A stretch of 64,000 nt of DNA, taken from CANKHA01 sp035652315 (GTDB taxonomy: Bacteria; Pseudomonadota; Alphaproteobacteria; Rhizobiales; Xanthobacteraceae). Under the pieces are notes generated by a model. The model searched no databases. It was not told the DNA's origin and saw nothing but the letters and a program-made list of their open reading frames with translations. The translations under genes and the position numbers were made by a program. Each line of letters starts with the position of its first letter. Within the stretch, counting starts at the first letter, position 1. Below, piece after piece: positions 45,474-55,162 of the stretch. The stretch is from contig DASREA010000028.1 in assembly GCA_035652315.1 (NCBI GenBank), forward strand, positions 1 to 64,000, given 5' to 3'.

Positions 45474-46537
45474 CGGCATTGACGCAGCCCGGGATTCCCG
45501 CCGCCGATGCCGCGGCTTTGCGCGCTTCCGAAAAGGCGAGCGCCGAGAGCGGCCGCATCGGCGTCTTGATCGTGAATCTCGGAACGCCCGAGGCCACCGA
45601 CTTCCTCTCGATGCGGCGTTATCTCAAGGAATTTTTGTCCGACCCCCGCGTGATCGAAAAAGACTCGCTGCTTTGGAAGTTCGTCTTCAACGCGGTTATC
45701 CTCACCCTCCGGCCACGCATCAAAGGGCGCAGCTACGACAAGATCTGGAATCGCGAAAAGAACGAGTCGCCGCTGAAGACGATCACGCGGTCGCAAAGCG
45801 AAAAGCTCGGCGGCATGTTGGCGGCGCTGGATTCGCGTATCGTCGTCGATTGGGCGATGCGCTACGGCAATCCGTCGATCCCCTCCGGGCTCGACGCCCT
45901 GGTGGCGCAAGGCTGCGACCGCATTCTCGTCCTGCCGCTTTATCCGCAATACGCCGCGGCGACGACGGCCACGGTCGGCGATGAAGTGTTCCGTGTCCTG
46001 ATGAAGATGCGGCATCAGCCCGCGCTCCGCATCGCGCCGCCCTATTACGGCGATCCCTTTTACATCGACGCCATCGCTTCGTCGCTGCAGGCCGCGCTGA
46101 GCAAGCTTTCCTTCCAGCCGGAGGTCATCCTCGCTTCCTTCCACGGCATTCCGCGCGATTACGCGCTCAAAGGCGACCCCTATCCGGCGCAATGTGAAGA
46201 AACGGTGCGGTTGCTGCGTGACAAGCTCGGCTATGACAAAGACAAGCTGCTGCTGACCTTCCAGTCACGATTCGGCCGGGCGGAGTGGCTGCAGCCCTAT
46301 ACCGACCGGACCGTGGAGAATCTCGCCCGGCGCGGCGTGCGGGACATCGCGGTCATTACTCCGGGTTTCGCGGCGGATTGCCTGGAGACCTTGGAAGAGA
46401 TCGCGGTGGAGAACGCGCATGTCTTCAAGCGCCAAGGCGGCAGGAATTTTGCCGCCATCCCTTGTCTCAACGACAGCGAGCTGGGCATGGCGGTGATCGG
46501 CCGCCTTGCGACGCGGGAACTGCAGGGCTGGCTGTAG
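45470..46537 (+). CDS. hemH: Ferrochelatase
   Basis: A 355-residue enzyme inserting iron into protoporphyrin IX. VLIVNLGTPE (start of fold), SFHGIPRDYALKGDPYPAQC (catalytic His in SFHG) and TFQSRFGRAEWLQPYT are the family signatures, with VITPGFAADCLETLEEI supplying the second metal-site Glu. Start GTG 45470 overlaps the upstream stop as GTGA. The coupling to the indolepyruvate oxidoreductase has no obvious metabolic reason. Confidence 0.96.
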   Translation: MTALTQPGIPAADAAALRASEKASAESGRIGVLIVNLGTPEATDFLSMRRYLKEFLSDPRVIEKDSLLWKFVFNAVILTLRPRIKGRSYDKIWNREKNESPLKTITRSQSEKLGGMLAALDSRIVVDWAMRYGNPSIPSGLDALVAQGCDRILVLPLYPQYAAATTATVGDEVFRVLMKMRHQPALRIAPPYYGDPFYIDAIASSLQAALSKLSFQPEVILASFHGIPRDYALKGDPYPAQCEETVRLLRDKLGYDKDKLLLTFQSRFGRAEWLQPYTDRTVENLARRGVRDIAVITPGFAADCLETLEEIAVENAHVFKRQGGRNFAAIPCLNDSELGMAVIGRLATRELQGWL

Positions 46538-46718
46538 GCGCCGGTTTCGCGCTCTCAACGTCTCGTTAACCATATCCGTTTTTACTCCGTTAACCACAGC
46601 CTGCCGGCCCGGCGGGCGGCGTGCTTATGGGCGCTGCGGCAAGCGCCTGGTCGCTGTTGTGCAGACCCGTTTTGCCTTTCCGACAGTGGGCAGAGCGCAG
46701 AGCGAGGAGGTCGTTCAG
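46538..46718. other. Intergenic space hemH to beta-barrel gene
   Basis: A 181-bp gap. It contains GTTAACCAT at about 46564 and a second GTTAACC about 23 bp on, both resembling CtrA half-sites, but not at the spacing of a full CtrA box. GAGGAGG at 46703-46710 is the ribosome binding site for the next gene. Confidence 0.35.
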
Positions 46719-48299
46719 GTGGCGCGGCTTCGCCCAGGGGGTGCAGGAGCGGCCTTCGGCTTTGGCGTCTGCGCCCTTGCCGTTATTCTGGGCGCGACCG
46801 TCGCGGCGGCGCAAAGTTCTACGGACATCTTCGGCGCGCCGGACGAATGGGATCCCGACAATCCGCCGAAGCTGATCAAGAAGCCGGACTTCGGCAACCC
46901 GGCGGGATCGGGCGCCGGTTCGACCGGATTCATTTCGACGAACAAACCGCGCAAGCCGCGGGCCAAGCCGAACGGCGCCGCTCCGGCGCCGCCCCAGCCG
47001 GCCGCCGCCGAAGCGCGCACGGCCGCCGCCCCGCTGCAACAGCCGCAGCCGCCGTCTTCGCTGGTGCCGATGCCGCCGCCAAGCTACGCGCCGGCGCAGC
47101 CGCCATCGGCGGCGCCCGAAATCACCGGCGCGATTCCGCCGAAGCGAAAGCCAAAGCCCGCGCTCGATCCCTATGAACCGCTCGGCATTCGTGCCGGCTC
47201 TTTCATCCTGCGCCCGGCCATCGCGTTGACCGGCGGCTTTGACAGCAATCCGGACCGGACGCCGGCCGGCACAGGCTCGTCGCTCTACATTGTGGCGCCC
47301 GAGTTGAAGGTGCAGTCGGATTGGGAGCGCCACGAATTGCGCGCCGATCTTCGCGGCACCTATACCGGCTATGGCTCGGAATCCTCTCTCAACGCCCCCT
47401 ATTTTCAATCGACCGTGGACGGGCGCATCGATTGGACCCGCCGGACGCAAATCAAGCTGCAAAACCGCTTCCTGCTCGCCACCGACAATCCGGGAAGCCC
47501 CAACTTTCAAGCCGGTGTGGCGAAGCCCGCGATCTACACCACGTTTGGAGGCAGCGCCGAGCTGGTCCATCAGTTCAATCGCCTGGAGCTTTCCGGGAAG
47601 GCCGGTATCGACCGCACCACCTATCAGGATTCCAAGCTGGTGGACGGCTCCAGCGTCAACAATGACGACCGCAACCTGAACGATTACGCGCTGGAGCTGC
47701 GCGGCAGCTACGAGTTGCGGCCCGGCGTGAAACCCTTTGTCGACGTGCAAGGCGACCGCCGTTTGCACGATCTGGAATTCGACAGTCTCGGCGTCCGCCG
47801 CGATTCCACGGGCCTGTCACCGCGCCTCGGTACGAGCTTCGAGCTGACGCGGCTGCTGACGGGAGAGGTCAGCGTCGGCTATGTGCAGCGCCATTATCAG
47901 GACCCCACGCTCGAGGACCTGAGCGGCCCCATTGCCCAAGGGTCGCTGCTCTGGTTGGCGACGCCGCTCACCAGCATGAAGCTGACACTGAATTCGACGG
48001 TCTACGAAAGTACGGAAACCAATGTGTCCGGCGTGTTGTCGCGCGATGCCGGGATCGAGGTCGATCACGCCTTCCGCGATTGGCTCGTGGGTGGCGTAAA
48101 GCTCGGCTATGGTTTGGACGATTACGTCGGTTCGCCGCGCGAGGATCGGCGCTTCTCCGCCGGCGCCGAACTCACCTACAAGATGAATCGCGACGTGCAA
48201 TTGAAAGGCGAGCTGCGCCGCGAACAGCGCCGCTCCAATGAGACCGGCAACGACTATGACGCCAATATTTTCCTGCTGACGCTGCGCCTGCAGCGGTGA
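46719..48299 (+). CDS. Outer-membrane beta-barrel protein (BBP2-like)
   Basis: A 526-residue protein. A signal peptide (about 1-33, ending VAAAQ) is followed by a Pro/Ala-rich linker (about residues 55-150) and a C-terminal region of alternating strands from about 165 to the end (GSFILRPAIALTGGFDSNPD, LRADLRGTYTGYG, RLQNRF-type repeats) finishing with LTLRLQR, the aromatic/hydrophobic pattern of outer-membrane barrels. The family (beta-barrel porin 2/DUF560-like) is common in rhizobia; function is unknown. GTG 46719 has a GAGGAGG site and starts the signal peptide; the frame is open further upstream. Confidence 0.85.
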   Translation: MARLRPGGAGAAFGFGVCALAVILGATVAAAQSSTDIFGAPDEWDPDNPPKLIKKPDFGNPAGSGAGSTGFISTNKPRKPRAKPNGAAPAPPQPAAAEARTAAAPLQQPQPPSSLVPMPPPSYAPAQPPSAAPEITGAIPPKRKPKPALDPYEPLGIRAGSFILRPAIALTGGFDSNPDRTPAGTGSSLYIVAPELKVQSDWERHELRADLRGTYTGYGSESSLNAPYFQSTVDGRIDWTRRTQIKLQNRFLLATDNPGSPNFQAGVAKPAIYTTFGGSAELVHQFNRLELSGKAGIDRTTYQDSKLVDGSSVNNDDRNLNDYALELRGSYELRPGVKPFVDVQGDRRLHDLEFDSLGVRRDSTGLSPRLGTSFELTRLLTGEVSVGYVQRHYQDPTLEDLSGPIAQGSLLWLATPLTSMKLTLNSTVYESTETNVSGVLSRDAGIEVDHAFRDWLVGGVKLGYGLDDYVGSPREDRRFSAGAELTYKMNRDVQLKGELRREQRRSNETGNDYDANIFLLTLRLQR

Positions 48300-48303
48300 C
48301 GGG

Positions 48304-49185
48304 CTATTTCCGCTGCAGCAGCCGTTCCAGCTCGGCGCGGAATTCCGACGCGAGATCGGCGCGCTGCAAGGCAAAAGAGACGTTGGCCGCGAGGAACCCG
48401 ATCTTCGAGCCGCAGTCGAAGCTGCGACCCTCGAATTTCAAGCCGTAAAAGGTCTGCTTCTTCGCCAGCGCCACCATGGCGTCGGTGAGCTGGATTTCGC
48501 CGCCGGCCCCTCTTTCCTGGGTGGCAAGCAGATCGAAAATCTCCGGCTGCAAAATGTATCGGCCGGTGATCGACAGGTTGGATGGCGCGGCGTCCGGGCG
48601 CGGTTTCTCGACCATGCCAGTGATGGAGAAGGCCTTGCCGCGGGCCTTGCCCATGCCGACGATGCCGTACATGTGCACGCGGTCGCGCGGCACTTCCTCG
48701 ACCGCGACCACGTTGGCGCGATCGTTGAGCCCGCGATAGACCTCCATCATCTGCGCCAAGCACCCGGGATTGTGCTGCACCAGCACGTCCGGCAGCAGCA
48801 GCGCAAACGGCTCATGCCCGACAAGCTCCCGCGCGCACCAAACGGCGTGGCCGAGGCCGAGCGGCGATTGCTGCCGGGTAAAGCTCGTGGTGCCCGGCCC
48901 GGGCAGGTCTTCCGAAAGGAGCTTGAGGTCCGATTGCTTGCGGCGTTCTTTCAACGTCAGTTCCAGTTCGAACTGGCGGTCGAAGTGATCCTCGATCACG
49001 GCCTTGTTGCGTCCGGTCACGAAGATGAAATGCTCGATCCCGGCCTCTCTCGCCTCATCGACCACGTGCTGGATCAGCGGCCGGTCGACCACCGGCAGCA
49101 TTTCCTTGGGCATGGCCTTGGTGGCCGGAAGGAAGCGGGTTCCCAATCCGGCGACCGGGAAAACGGCTTTACGAATGGGCTTCAT
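48304..49185 (-). CDS. galU: UTP-glucose-1-phosphate uridylyltransferase
   Basis: A 293-residue nucleotidyltransferase making UDP-glucose for polysaccharides. AVFPVAGLGTRFLPATKAMPK is the nucleotide-binding loop, followed by FVTGRNK, PLGLGHAVWCAR and FALLLPDVL. The C-terminus has GRYILQPEIFDLL and KFEGRSFDCGSKIGFL. ATG 49185 starts the family N-terminus; a longer frame exists. Convergent with the barrel gene 4 bp away. Confidence 0.96.
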   Translation of the reverse strand: MKPIRKAVFPVAGLGTRFLPATKAMPKEMLPVVDRPLIQHVVDEAREAGIEHFIFVTGRNKAVIEDHFDRQFELELTLKERRKQSDLKLLSEDLPGPGTTSFTRQQSPLGLGHAVWCARELVGHEPFALLLPDVLVQHNPGCLAQMMEVYRGLNDRANVVAVEEVPRDRVHMYGIVGMGKARGKAFSITGMVEKPRPDAAPSNLSITGRYILQPEIFDLLATQERGAGGEIQLTDAMVALAKKQTFYGLKFEGRSFDCGSKIGFLAANVSFALQRADLASEFRAELERLLQRK

Positions 49186-49341
49186 GCGGCTCCGGGCGCG
49201 GGAGGGAATTAACCGATTGCGCCTGTTGGGGTCCAAATGCGGTCAAATATGGGTTATTCAAATGCGCTAAGAAGTCAACGCAAGGTCGCCGCTCAATGGC
49301 GGTCACGGGCCGATCGACCCGGCAACAGTGGTGGAATGATA

Positions 49342-50556
49342 ATGCGGCGGAAATATCGGCGGTCAATCGGCGTTGCGGCGCTCATGGCCGCGGCCGTGGC
49401 GGGAAATGCCGCCGCCGCGCCCTGCCAGAAGGACATGAGCTTCGACCGCTGGCTGGCGGGCTTGAAGCAGGAAGCCATGGCCGAGGGCGTATCGGCTTCG
49501 GTGATCGCCGCCGCGTCACCCTATCTCACCTACGATCCCGGCATTGTGCGCCGCGACCGCGCGCAGGGCGTCTTTCAGCAAAGCTTCCTGCAATTCTCCG
49601 ACCGTATGGCCGCCGCCTACCGCATCGAAGGCGCCCGCAGCCGCATCGCCAAGTACAAAGATCTGTTCGCCCGCATCGAGCGCGAATACGGCGTGCCTGC
49701 GTCGGTGCTGACCGCGTTCTGGGGCCTGGAAAGCGATTTCGGCACCAATAGCGGACGGCTCCCGGTTTTGCGCTCGGTGACGACGCTTGCTTACGATTGC
49801 CGCCGGCCGGATCGCTTTCGCGCCGATGTGATCGGCGGGCTGCGCATCATTCAGCACGGCGATCTGCGTCCCGAGGAGATGCTCGGCGACTGGGCCGGCG
49901 AATTGGGCGGCATGCAGATAACGCTGGCCGACTACGACAAATACGCCGTGGATTTCGACGGCGACGGCCGGCGCGACGCAGTCCGCAGCGTTCCGGATAC
50001 GCTGGCCTCGGCGGCGAATTATCTCGTCCATCTCGGCTGGCGGCGCGGCGAGCCTTGGCTGCAAGAAGTGCGCGTGCCGTCCAATCTTCCCTGGCAGGAA
50101 GCCGGCCCGGAAATCCAGCATCCGCGCTCGCAATGGGTGCAGTGGGGTGTCACCGGGGCGCATGGCAGCCTGCGCGCCGACGATCTGCCGGCTTCGTTGC
50201 TGCTGCCGATGGGGCGCTTCGGCCCGGCCTTTCTCGCCTATCCGAATTTCCTGAAGGCTTATCTCGGCTGGAATTCGGCGATGGTTTATTCGACGACAGC
50301 CGCTTATCTCGCCACCCGTATCGACGGCGCGCCGCCCATCAACCGCGGCCGCTCCGATATTCCGGTGCTCAGCAGCGCCCAGATCGCGGAGCTGCAGCGG
50401 ATGCTGGCGGCGCGCGGGCTTCTGCCGGGCGCACCCGACGGCAAATTCGGCGCCGGCACGCGCGTGGCGGTCAGGAAGGCGCAGCTTGCCTTGGGCCTGC
50501 CTGCGGATTCCTATCCGACGCCTGAATTGCTCGAACGGCTGCGCGGCGGTCGATAA
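49342..50556 (+). CDS. Lytic murein transglycosylase (MltB family) with PG-binding domain, copy 1
   Basis: A 404-residue periplasmic peptidoglycan lyase. A signal peptide (about 1-26) is followed by an MltB-type catalytic domain with the catalytic Glu130 in FWGLESDFGTN and DKYAVDFDGDGRRD. A C-terminal peptidoglycan-binding domain (about 340-404; LQRMLAARGLLPGAPDGKFG) ends the protein. ATG 49342 follows GTGGA; ATG 49336 is an alternative. A paralogue follows in tandem. Confidence 0.9.
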   Translation: MRRKYRRSIGVAALMAAAVAGNAAAAPCQKDMSFDRWLAGLKQEAMAEGVSASVIAAASPYLTYDPGIVRRDRAQGVFQQSFLQFSDRMAAAYRIEGARSRIAKYKDLFARIEREYGVPASVLTAFWGLESDFGTNSGRLPVLRSVTTLAYDCRRPDRFRADVIGGLRIIQHGDLRPEEMLGDWAGELGGMQITLADYDKYAVDFDGDGRRDAVRSVPDTLASAANYLVHLGWRRGEPWLQEVRVPSNLPWQEAGPEIQHPRSQWVQWGVTGAHGSLRADDLPASLLLPMGRFGPAFLAYPNFLKAYLGWNSAMVYSTTAAYLATRIDGAPPINRGRSDIPVLSSAQIAELQRMLAARGLLPGAPDGKFGAGTRVAVRKAQLALGLPADSYPTPELLERLRGGR

Positions 50557-50637
50557 GGGCGCCGCAAAAAAACCGTTGCCGCCCCTTAACCCTCGATAAA
50601 CGATATCGGTCCCCAATAAGCTGATCGGCGGCGGGGC

Positions 50638-51996
50638 GTGGGAATTTTCGGCATGACCGGACTTGCGGCACGAAGCGGTGCCTGGGCGTTGATCGCTTGC
50701 CTTTGTCTTCCGTCGTCGGGAGAGGCCGGCCAGGTCAACGATCCGGTCGGCAGCCTGATCGGCAATTTGACCACCGGCGCGATCGGTGCCGATGCGGTTC
50801 CGTCGCACGCGGTCGATCCGTCAATGACGCCGCAGGCCATCGCGGCGTCGGCCGCCGAATTCGGCCTTTGTTTGGAGCGGCTGTGGCCCGAAGCTCAACG
50901 GCGCGGTTTGTCGCGGCCCGCGTACGAGACTTACGCGCTGTCACTGACGCCCGATCTGAAAATCATGGAGTTGCTGGATTCGCAGCCGGAATTCACGAAA
51001 TCGATCTGGGACTATCTCGACCTTCTGGTGACGGATGAGCGGATCGCGCGAGGCCGCGAAATTCTCGCACAGAATCGCGCCGTCTTCGACGCGATGGAAC
51101 GGGCCTATGGCGTCGACCGCTACATCGTGGCGGCGATCTGGGGCATCGAATCGAATTTCGGCACCTCGGGCGGCGAACGGTCGGTCGCGCGTTCGACGGC
51201 CACATTGGCGTGCATCGGGCGGCGGCAGAACTACTTTCGCGAGGAATTTCTCTCGACACTGGAAATCCTCAACCGCGGCGACGTTCCCGCCGAGCGCTTG
51301 AAGGGCTCCTGGGCCGGCGCCTTTGGGCCCACGCAATTCATGCCGACTTCGTTCAAGCGCTACGCCGTGGACTTCGACGGCGACGGCCGCCGCGACGTCG
51401 TCGACTCCATTCCCGATCTGGTTGCGTCCACCGCGAACAATCTGAAAAAGGATGGCTGGCTGCCGGGCCAGACCTGGGGCTACGAAGTCGTGCTGCCGGA
51501 GAATTTCAATTACTTATTGGCCGATCGCTCGCGGCAGATGACGGTCGCCGAATGGCAGCGGCTCGGGGTCAGGCGGGCAGTCAATCTTCCGTTCCCGCGC
51601 GCGAACGACCGCGCCTATCTGCTCGTGCCGGCGGGTGCCCGCGGCCCGGCATTCCTGATGCTCAACAACTTCCGCGTGATCATGCGCTACAATCCAGCCG
51701 AGGCTTACGCTCTCGCGATCGGGTATCTCGCCGACCGCATGCGCGGCGGCGGCCCCTTCGTGCAGGGCTGGCCGCGCGACGAGCGCGTGCTCTCGCGTGC
51801 GGAACGCTACGAGCTGCAGCAGCGGCTGCTCGAACGCGGCTACAACGTGGGCCCGGCGGACGGCCAATTGGGTCAGGCAACCCGCGCGGCGGTGCGCCAG
51901 TTCCAGGCTGCGATCGGGCTGCCGCCGGACGGCTTTGCCTCCGAAAGCCTCCTGATCCGCCTTCGCGGCGGCGCCAGCGGCATGGCGACGAGGTAA
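50638..51996 (+). CDS. Lytic murein transglycosylase (MltB family) with PG-binding domain, copy 2
   Basis: A 452-residue paralogue of the preceding gene with the same layout: signal peptide (about 1-30), catalytic Glu171 in IWGIESNFGTSGG, GPTQFMPTSFKRYAVDFDGD, and a C-terminal PG-binding domain (LQQRLLERGYNVGPADGQLG). It differs from copy 1 in keeping the GPTQFMP loop where copy 1 has GGMQITL. Start GTG 50638 or ATG 50653. The two genes are 81 bp apart and probably act together in cell-wall turnover. Confidence 0.9.
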   Translation: MGIFGMTGLAARSGAWALIACLCLPSSGEAGQVNDPVGSLIGNLTTGAIGADAVPSHAVDPSMTPQAIAASAAEFGLCLERLWPEAQRRGLSRPAYETYALSLTPDLKIMELLDSQPEFTKSIWDYLDLLVTDERIARGREILAQNRAVFDAMERAYGVDRYIVAAIWGIESNFGTSGGERSVARSTATLACIGRRQNYFREEFLSTLEILNRGDVPAERLKGSWAGAFGPTQFMPTSFKRYAVDFDGDGRRDVVDSIPDLVASTANNLKKDGWLPGQTWGYEVVLPENFNYLLADRSRQMTVAEWQRLGVRRAVNLPFPRANDRAYLLVPAGARGPAFLMLNNFRVIMRYNPAEAYALAIGYLADRMRGGGPFVQGWPRDERVLSRAERYELQQRLLERGYNVGPADGQLGQATRAAVRQFQAAIGLPPDGFASESLLIRLRGGASGMATR

Positions 51997-52093
51997 CCGG
52001 ACCGCGACCCTCAAGTTGACATTTTTGGTATAGTATTTTGTCGGTCTTGGACGCCCTGTTTGCCGGGGCGGCGGCAATTTTGGTTCTTGCGTC

Positions 52094-53560
52094 ATGGCGG
52101 AAAGCAAAATGCGGCGGATCCTGATTGCTCTGGCCACGCTGGCGGGCGCGGTTTGCCTTGTCGGCCTGCCGCTCAGCCTCTCGCCCGCCGCCGCGCAGTT
52201 CTTCCCCTTCTTCGCGCCCTATCAGCCGCGGATGCTTGAGCAGCCAAGGGAAGCGCCGGCCGATTATTCCGAAGCCCCCTCGCCGAAAAAGCCGGAGACT
52301 GCGCCGACCACGACGGTCGTCGTCATGGGCGATTCCATGGCCGATTGGCTCGCCTATGGTCTGGAACAGGCCTATGCCGACACCCCGGAAATGGGAGTCG
52401 TGCGCAAGATCAAGCGCTATTCCGGCCTGATCCGCTACGAGACGAAAAGCGATCTCGATTGGCCGCATGTGGCGCGCGATATCCTTGCGCAGGAAAATCC
52501 CGCGGCAGTCGTCGTGATCATGGGACTGAGCGACCGCAAGTCGCTCAACGAGGACGCCGTCACCAAGGACAACAAGGAAACCAAGGACAGTAAGGACGGC
52601 GCCGATCAATCCGCCAAGAGTGCGAACCAAAAGCCCGAGCCGAAGCGGGGCAAAGGCGCGACATTCGAATACCAGACCGATGCCTGGGCCGAGCAATATG
52701 CGAAGTTGATCGACCAGATGATCGCGGCGGTGAAAAGCAAGGGCGTTCCCGTGCTTTGGGTCGGCTTGCCCGCCGTTTGCTGTGCCAAGTCGACCGCCGA
52801 CACGCTGTATCTCAACGATCTGTTCCGCACCGAGGCGGAAAAAAACGGAATCGTCTACGTCGATGCCTGGGACGGTTTCGTCGACGACAACGGCAAATAT
52901 TCGTCCTACGGTCCCGACGTGGAAGGCCAGACCCGACGGCTGCGTTCCCCCGACGGCGTCTATTTCACCCAGGCCGGCGCGCGCAAACTGGCGCATTACG
53001 TCGAGCGCGAATTGAGCCGCGTAATGTCGGTGCGGGCGACGCCGGTGGCTTTGCCCGCCGATTCGACGCCGGCTTCGGCCGCGCGCCCAGGACAGCCGCG
53101 GCCGGCAGCCGGTCCGGTTCTGCCGCTGAACGCGAACGCCACCGCGGATTCGGATCAACTGCTCGGCGGCGGACGCAACCCGCGCGGCGGCGCCAATTCC
53201 GATGCCGCGCGCGTTCTCGTCAAAGGCGAACCGGTCGCGCCGCTGAAAGGCCGCGCCGACGATTTCGGCTGGTCGGGCAACGGGCCGGAGGGCAGCGCCC
53301 CGGCGGCGAGCGAGAATTCCTCCGGCACCGAGGCCGGTTCCGCGCCGCCGTCAGCGCCGGCCGAACAGCAAGGCGGCAAGGAAGCCACCCCCGGTAAGCA
53401 GACCGATTCTGGCAAACCCGCCAACAAGGCGACGCAAGGCAATGCGACGGAAAACGCGGCGCACAAGCGGCCAGCCGCGGCGGGCGCGCGCGACGTGCCG
53501 CGTCCGCCGGCGCCGATCGGTCGCTCGTCGGGGTCCGCGCCGCTGAATCTGTTGCGGTAA
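52094..53560 (+). CDS. DUF459 family SGNH/GDSL hydrolase-like protein
   Basis: A 488-residue secreted protein: signal peptide (about 1-34, ending AAAQ), DUF459/SGNH fold from about residue 72 with VVVMGDSMADWLAYG (block I Ser), VIMGLSDRKS (block III) and DGVYFTQAGARKLAHYV (block V Asp/His region). There is a low-complexity Ala/Gly/Pro-rich tail from about 320 to the end. An insertion rich in Lys/Asp (about 155-190) splits the domain. In other alphaproteobacteria the family lies near MltB genes and is thought to act on the cell envelope, but no substrate is known. Confidence 0.88.
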   Translation: MAESKMRRILIALATLAGAVCLVGLPLSLSPAAAQFFPFFAPYQPRMLEQPREAPADYSEAPSPKKPETAPTTTVVVMGDSMADWLAYGLEQAYADTPEMGVVRKIKRYSGLIRYETKSDLDWPHVARDILAQENPAAVVVIMGLSDRKSLNEDAVTKDNKETKDSKDGADQSAKSANQKPEPKRGKGATFEYQTDAWAEQYAKLIDQMIAAVKSKGVPVLWVGLPAVCCAKSTADTLYLNDLFRTEAEKNGIVYVDAWDGFVDDNGKYSSYGPDVEGQTRRLRSPDGVYFTQAGARKLAHYVERELSRVMSVRATPVALPADSTPASAARPGQPRPAAGPVLPLNANATADSDQLLGGGRNPRGGANSDAARVLVKGEPVAPLKGRADDFGWSGNGPEGSAPAASENSSGTEAGSAPPSAPAEQQGGKEATPGKQTDSGKPANKATQGNATENAAHKRPAAAGARDVPRPPAPIGRSSGSAPLNLLR

Positions 53561-53578
53561 TTGGCTTGGGCGGCGGCT

Positions 53579-54997
53579 TCAGCGCGGCAGCGTCGTCGAA
53601 CCCATCAGGAATTCGTCCACCGCGCGCGCGGCTTGGCGGCCCTCGCGGATCGCCCACACCACCAACGACTGGCCGCGCCGCATGTCGCCGGCGGCGAACA
53701 CCTTGGCGAGCGTGGTGCGGTAGTCCTGGGTATTGGCGCGCACATTGCCGCGTTGATCCAGTTCGAGCCCCAGCGACTTGATCATGCCTTCATGCACCGG
53801 ATGGACGAAGCCCATGGCGAGCAGCACGAGTTCGGCCTCGATCTCAAACTCGCTGCCGGGCACCGGCTTGAACTTGTCGTCGACGTGAACGCAATGCAGT
53901 TTCTTCACGCGGCCATTCTCACCTGAGAATTTCTGCGTCATCACCGAGAATTCCCGCTTGGCGCCTTCCTCGTGGCTGTGCGAGGTGCGCAGCTTCAGCG
54001 GCCAATCCGGCCACGTCAGCAGCTTGTTCTCATGGACGGGCGGCTGCGGCATGATTTCGAAATTCGTGACCGACAGCGCGCCCTGGCGGATCGCCGTGCC
54101 GATGCAGTCGGAACCGGTATCGCCGCCGCCGATCACCACCACATGCTTGCCCTTGGCGGTGATTGGCTTCACGTCACCGATCGGCTCGCCGCTGACGCGC
54201 CGGTTCTGCTGCGGCAAGTAGTCCATGGCGAAGTGGATGCCGTCGAGCTCGCGGCCGGGGATCGGCAGATCGCGTGGCTGTTCGGCGCCGCCGGTCAGGA
54301 CGACGGAGTCATATTCCTTCAGCAGCTTGTCGGCCGCCACATTCACGCCGACATGGGCGCCGTAATGGAACGTCACGCCCTCAGCCTGCATCTGCGAGAC
54401 ACGGCGATCGACGATGTGCTTCTCCATTTTGAAATCGGGAATGCCGTAACGCAGCAGCCCGCCGGCTTTGGCGTGCTTCTCGAAGACATGCACGTCGTGT
54501 CCGGCGCGTGCGAGCTGTTGCGCGCAAGCCATTCCCGCTGGCCCCGAACCGATCACCGCCACGCGTTTGCCGGTCTTGTGCGTCGGCGGCTCCGGCTGCA
54601 CCCAGCCCTCGGCGAAGGCGCGGTCGGCGATGGCGCATTCGATGGTTTTGATGGTGACCGGATTGTCCTCGATGTTCAGCGTGCAGGAAGCCTCGCACGG
54701 CGCCGGGCAGACGCGGCCCGTCACTTCGGGAAAGTTGTTGGTCGAATGCAGATTGCGCGCGGCCGTTTCCCAGCGGCCCTTGTAGACGAGGTCGTTCCAG
54801 TCGGGGATCTGGTTGTTCACCGGGCAGCCGGTGTGACAATAGGGAATGCCGCAATCCATGCAGCGCGCGGCCTGCTTCTTGTTCTCCTCTTCCGGAAGCG
54901 GCAGCAGGAATTCGTGCCAATGCTTGATGCGCTGCTCCACCGGCTCGTAATGCCGGTCCTCGCGCTCGAACTCCAGAAATCCGGTGATCTTACCCAT
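53579..54997 (-). CDS. gltD: Glutamate synthase small (beta) subunit
   Basis: A 472-residue FAD/NADPH oxidoreductase that supplies electrons to GltB. The N-terminal cysteine region CMDCGIPYCHTGCPVNNQIP binds the two [4Fe-4S] clusters. FAD-binding GSGPAGMACAQQLARAGHDV and NADPH-binding VIGGGDTGSDCIG follow. The C-terminus has AAGDMRRGQSLVVWAIREG. It lies 165 bp downstream of gltB in the same operon; that gap is GC-rich and holds no recognisable gene or terminator. Confidence 0.96.
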   Translation of the reverse strand: MGKITGFLEFEREDRHYEPVEQRIKHWHEFLLPLPEEENKKQAARCMDCGIPYCHTGCPVNNQIPDWNDLVYKGRWETAARNLHSTNNFPEVTGRVCPAPCEASCTLNIEDNPVTIKTIECAIADRAFAEGWVQPEPPTHKTGKRVAVIGSGPAGMACAQQLARAGHDVHVFEKHAKAGGLLRYGIPDFKMEKHIVDRRVSQMQAEGVTFHYGAHVGVNVAADKLLKEYDSVVLTGGAEQPRDLPIPGRELDGIHFAMDYLPQQNRRVSGEPIGDVKPITAKGKHVVVIGGGDTGSDCIGTAIRQGALSVTNFEIMPQPPVHENKLLTWPDWPLKLRTSHSHEEGAKREFSVMTQKFSGENGRVKKLHCVHVDDKFKPVPGSEFEIEAELVLLAMGFVHPVHEGMIKSLGLELDQRGNVRANTQDYRTTLAKVFAAGDMRRGQSLVVWAIREGRQAARAVDEFLMGSTTLPR

Positions 54998-55162
54998 CCC
55001 CGCGCAGCCTTATTCAACGACACAGGGCGGCAAGAGGCCGCCCTTGGGCCGCGGCATTGATAGCGTCGCGCGCTCGGCAGCACAAATCGCGGTGAGAGCA
55101 GCCGCGCCGGAGGCGGGCGGGCAGGCGAGGCGCCCCCGCGGCAGCGCTGACCCGGCCGCGCA

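Noticed and set aside
46564..46595. CtrA binding box before the beta-barrel gene
   Set aside because: Two TTAACC half-sites are present but spaced too far apart for the TTAA-N7-TTAA consensus.
52016..52044. TTGACA-based promoter before the DUF459 gene
   Set aside because: TTGACA is perfect but no acceptable -10 occurs 16-18 bases later; the AT-rich TATTTT lies only 12 bases away.
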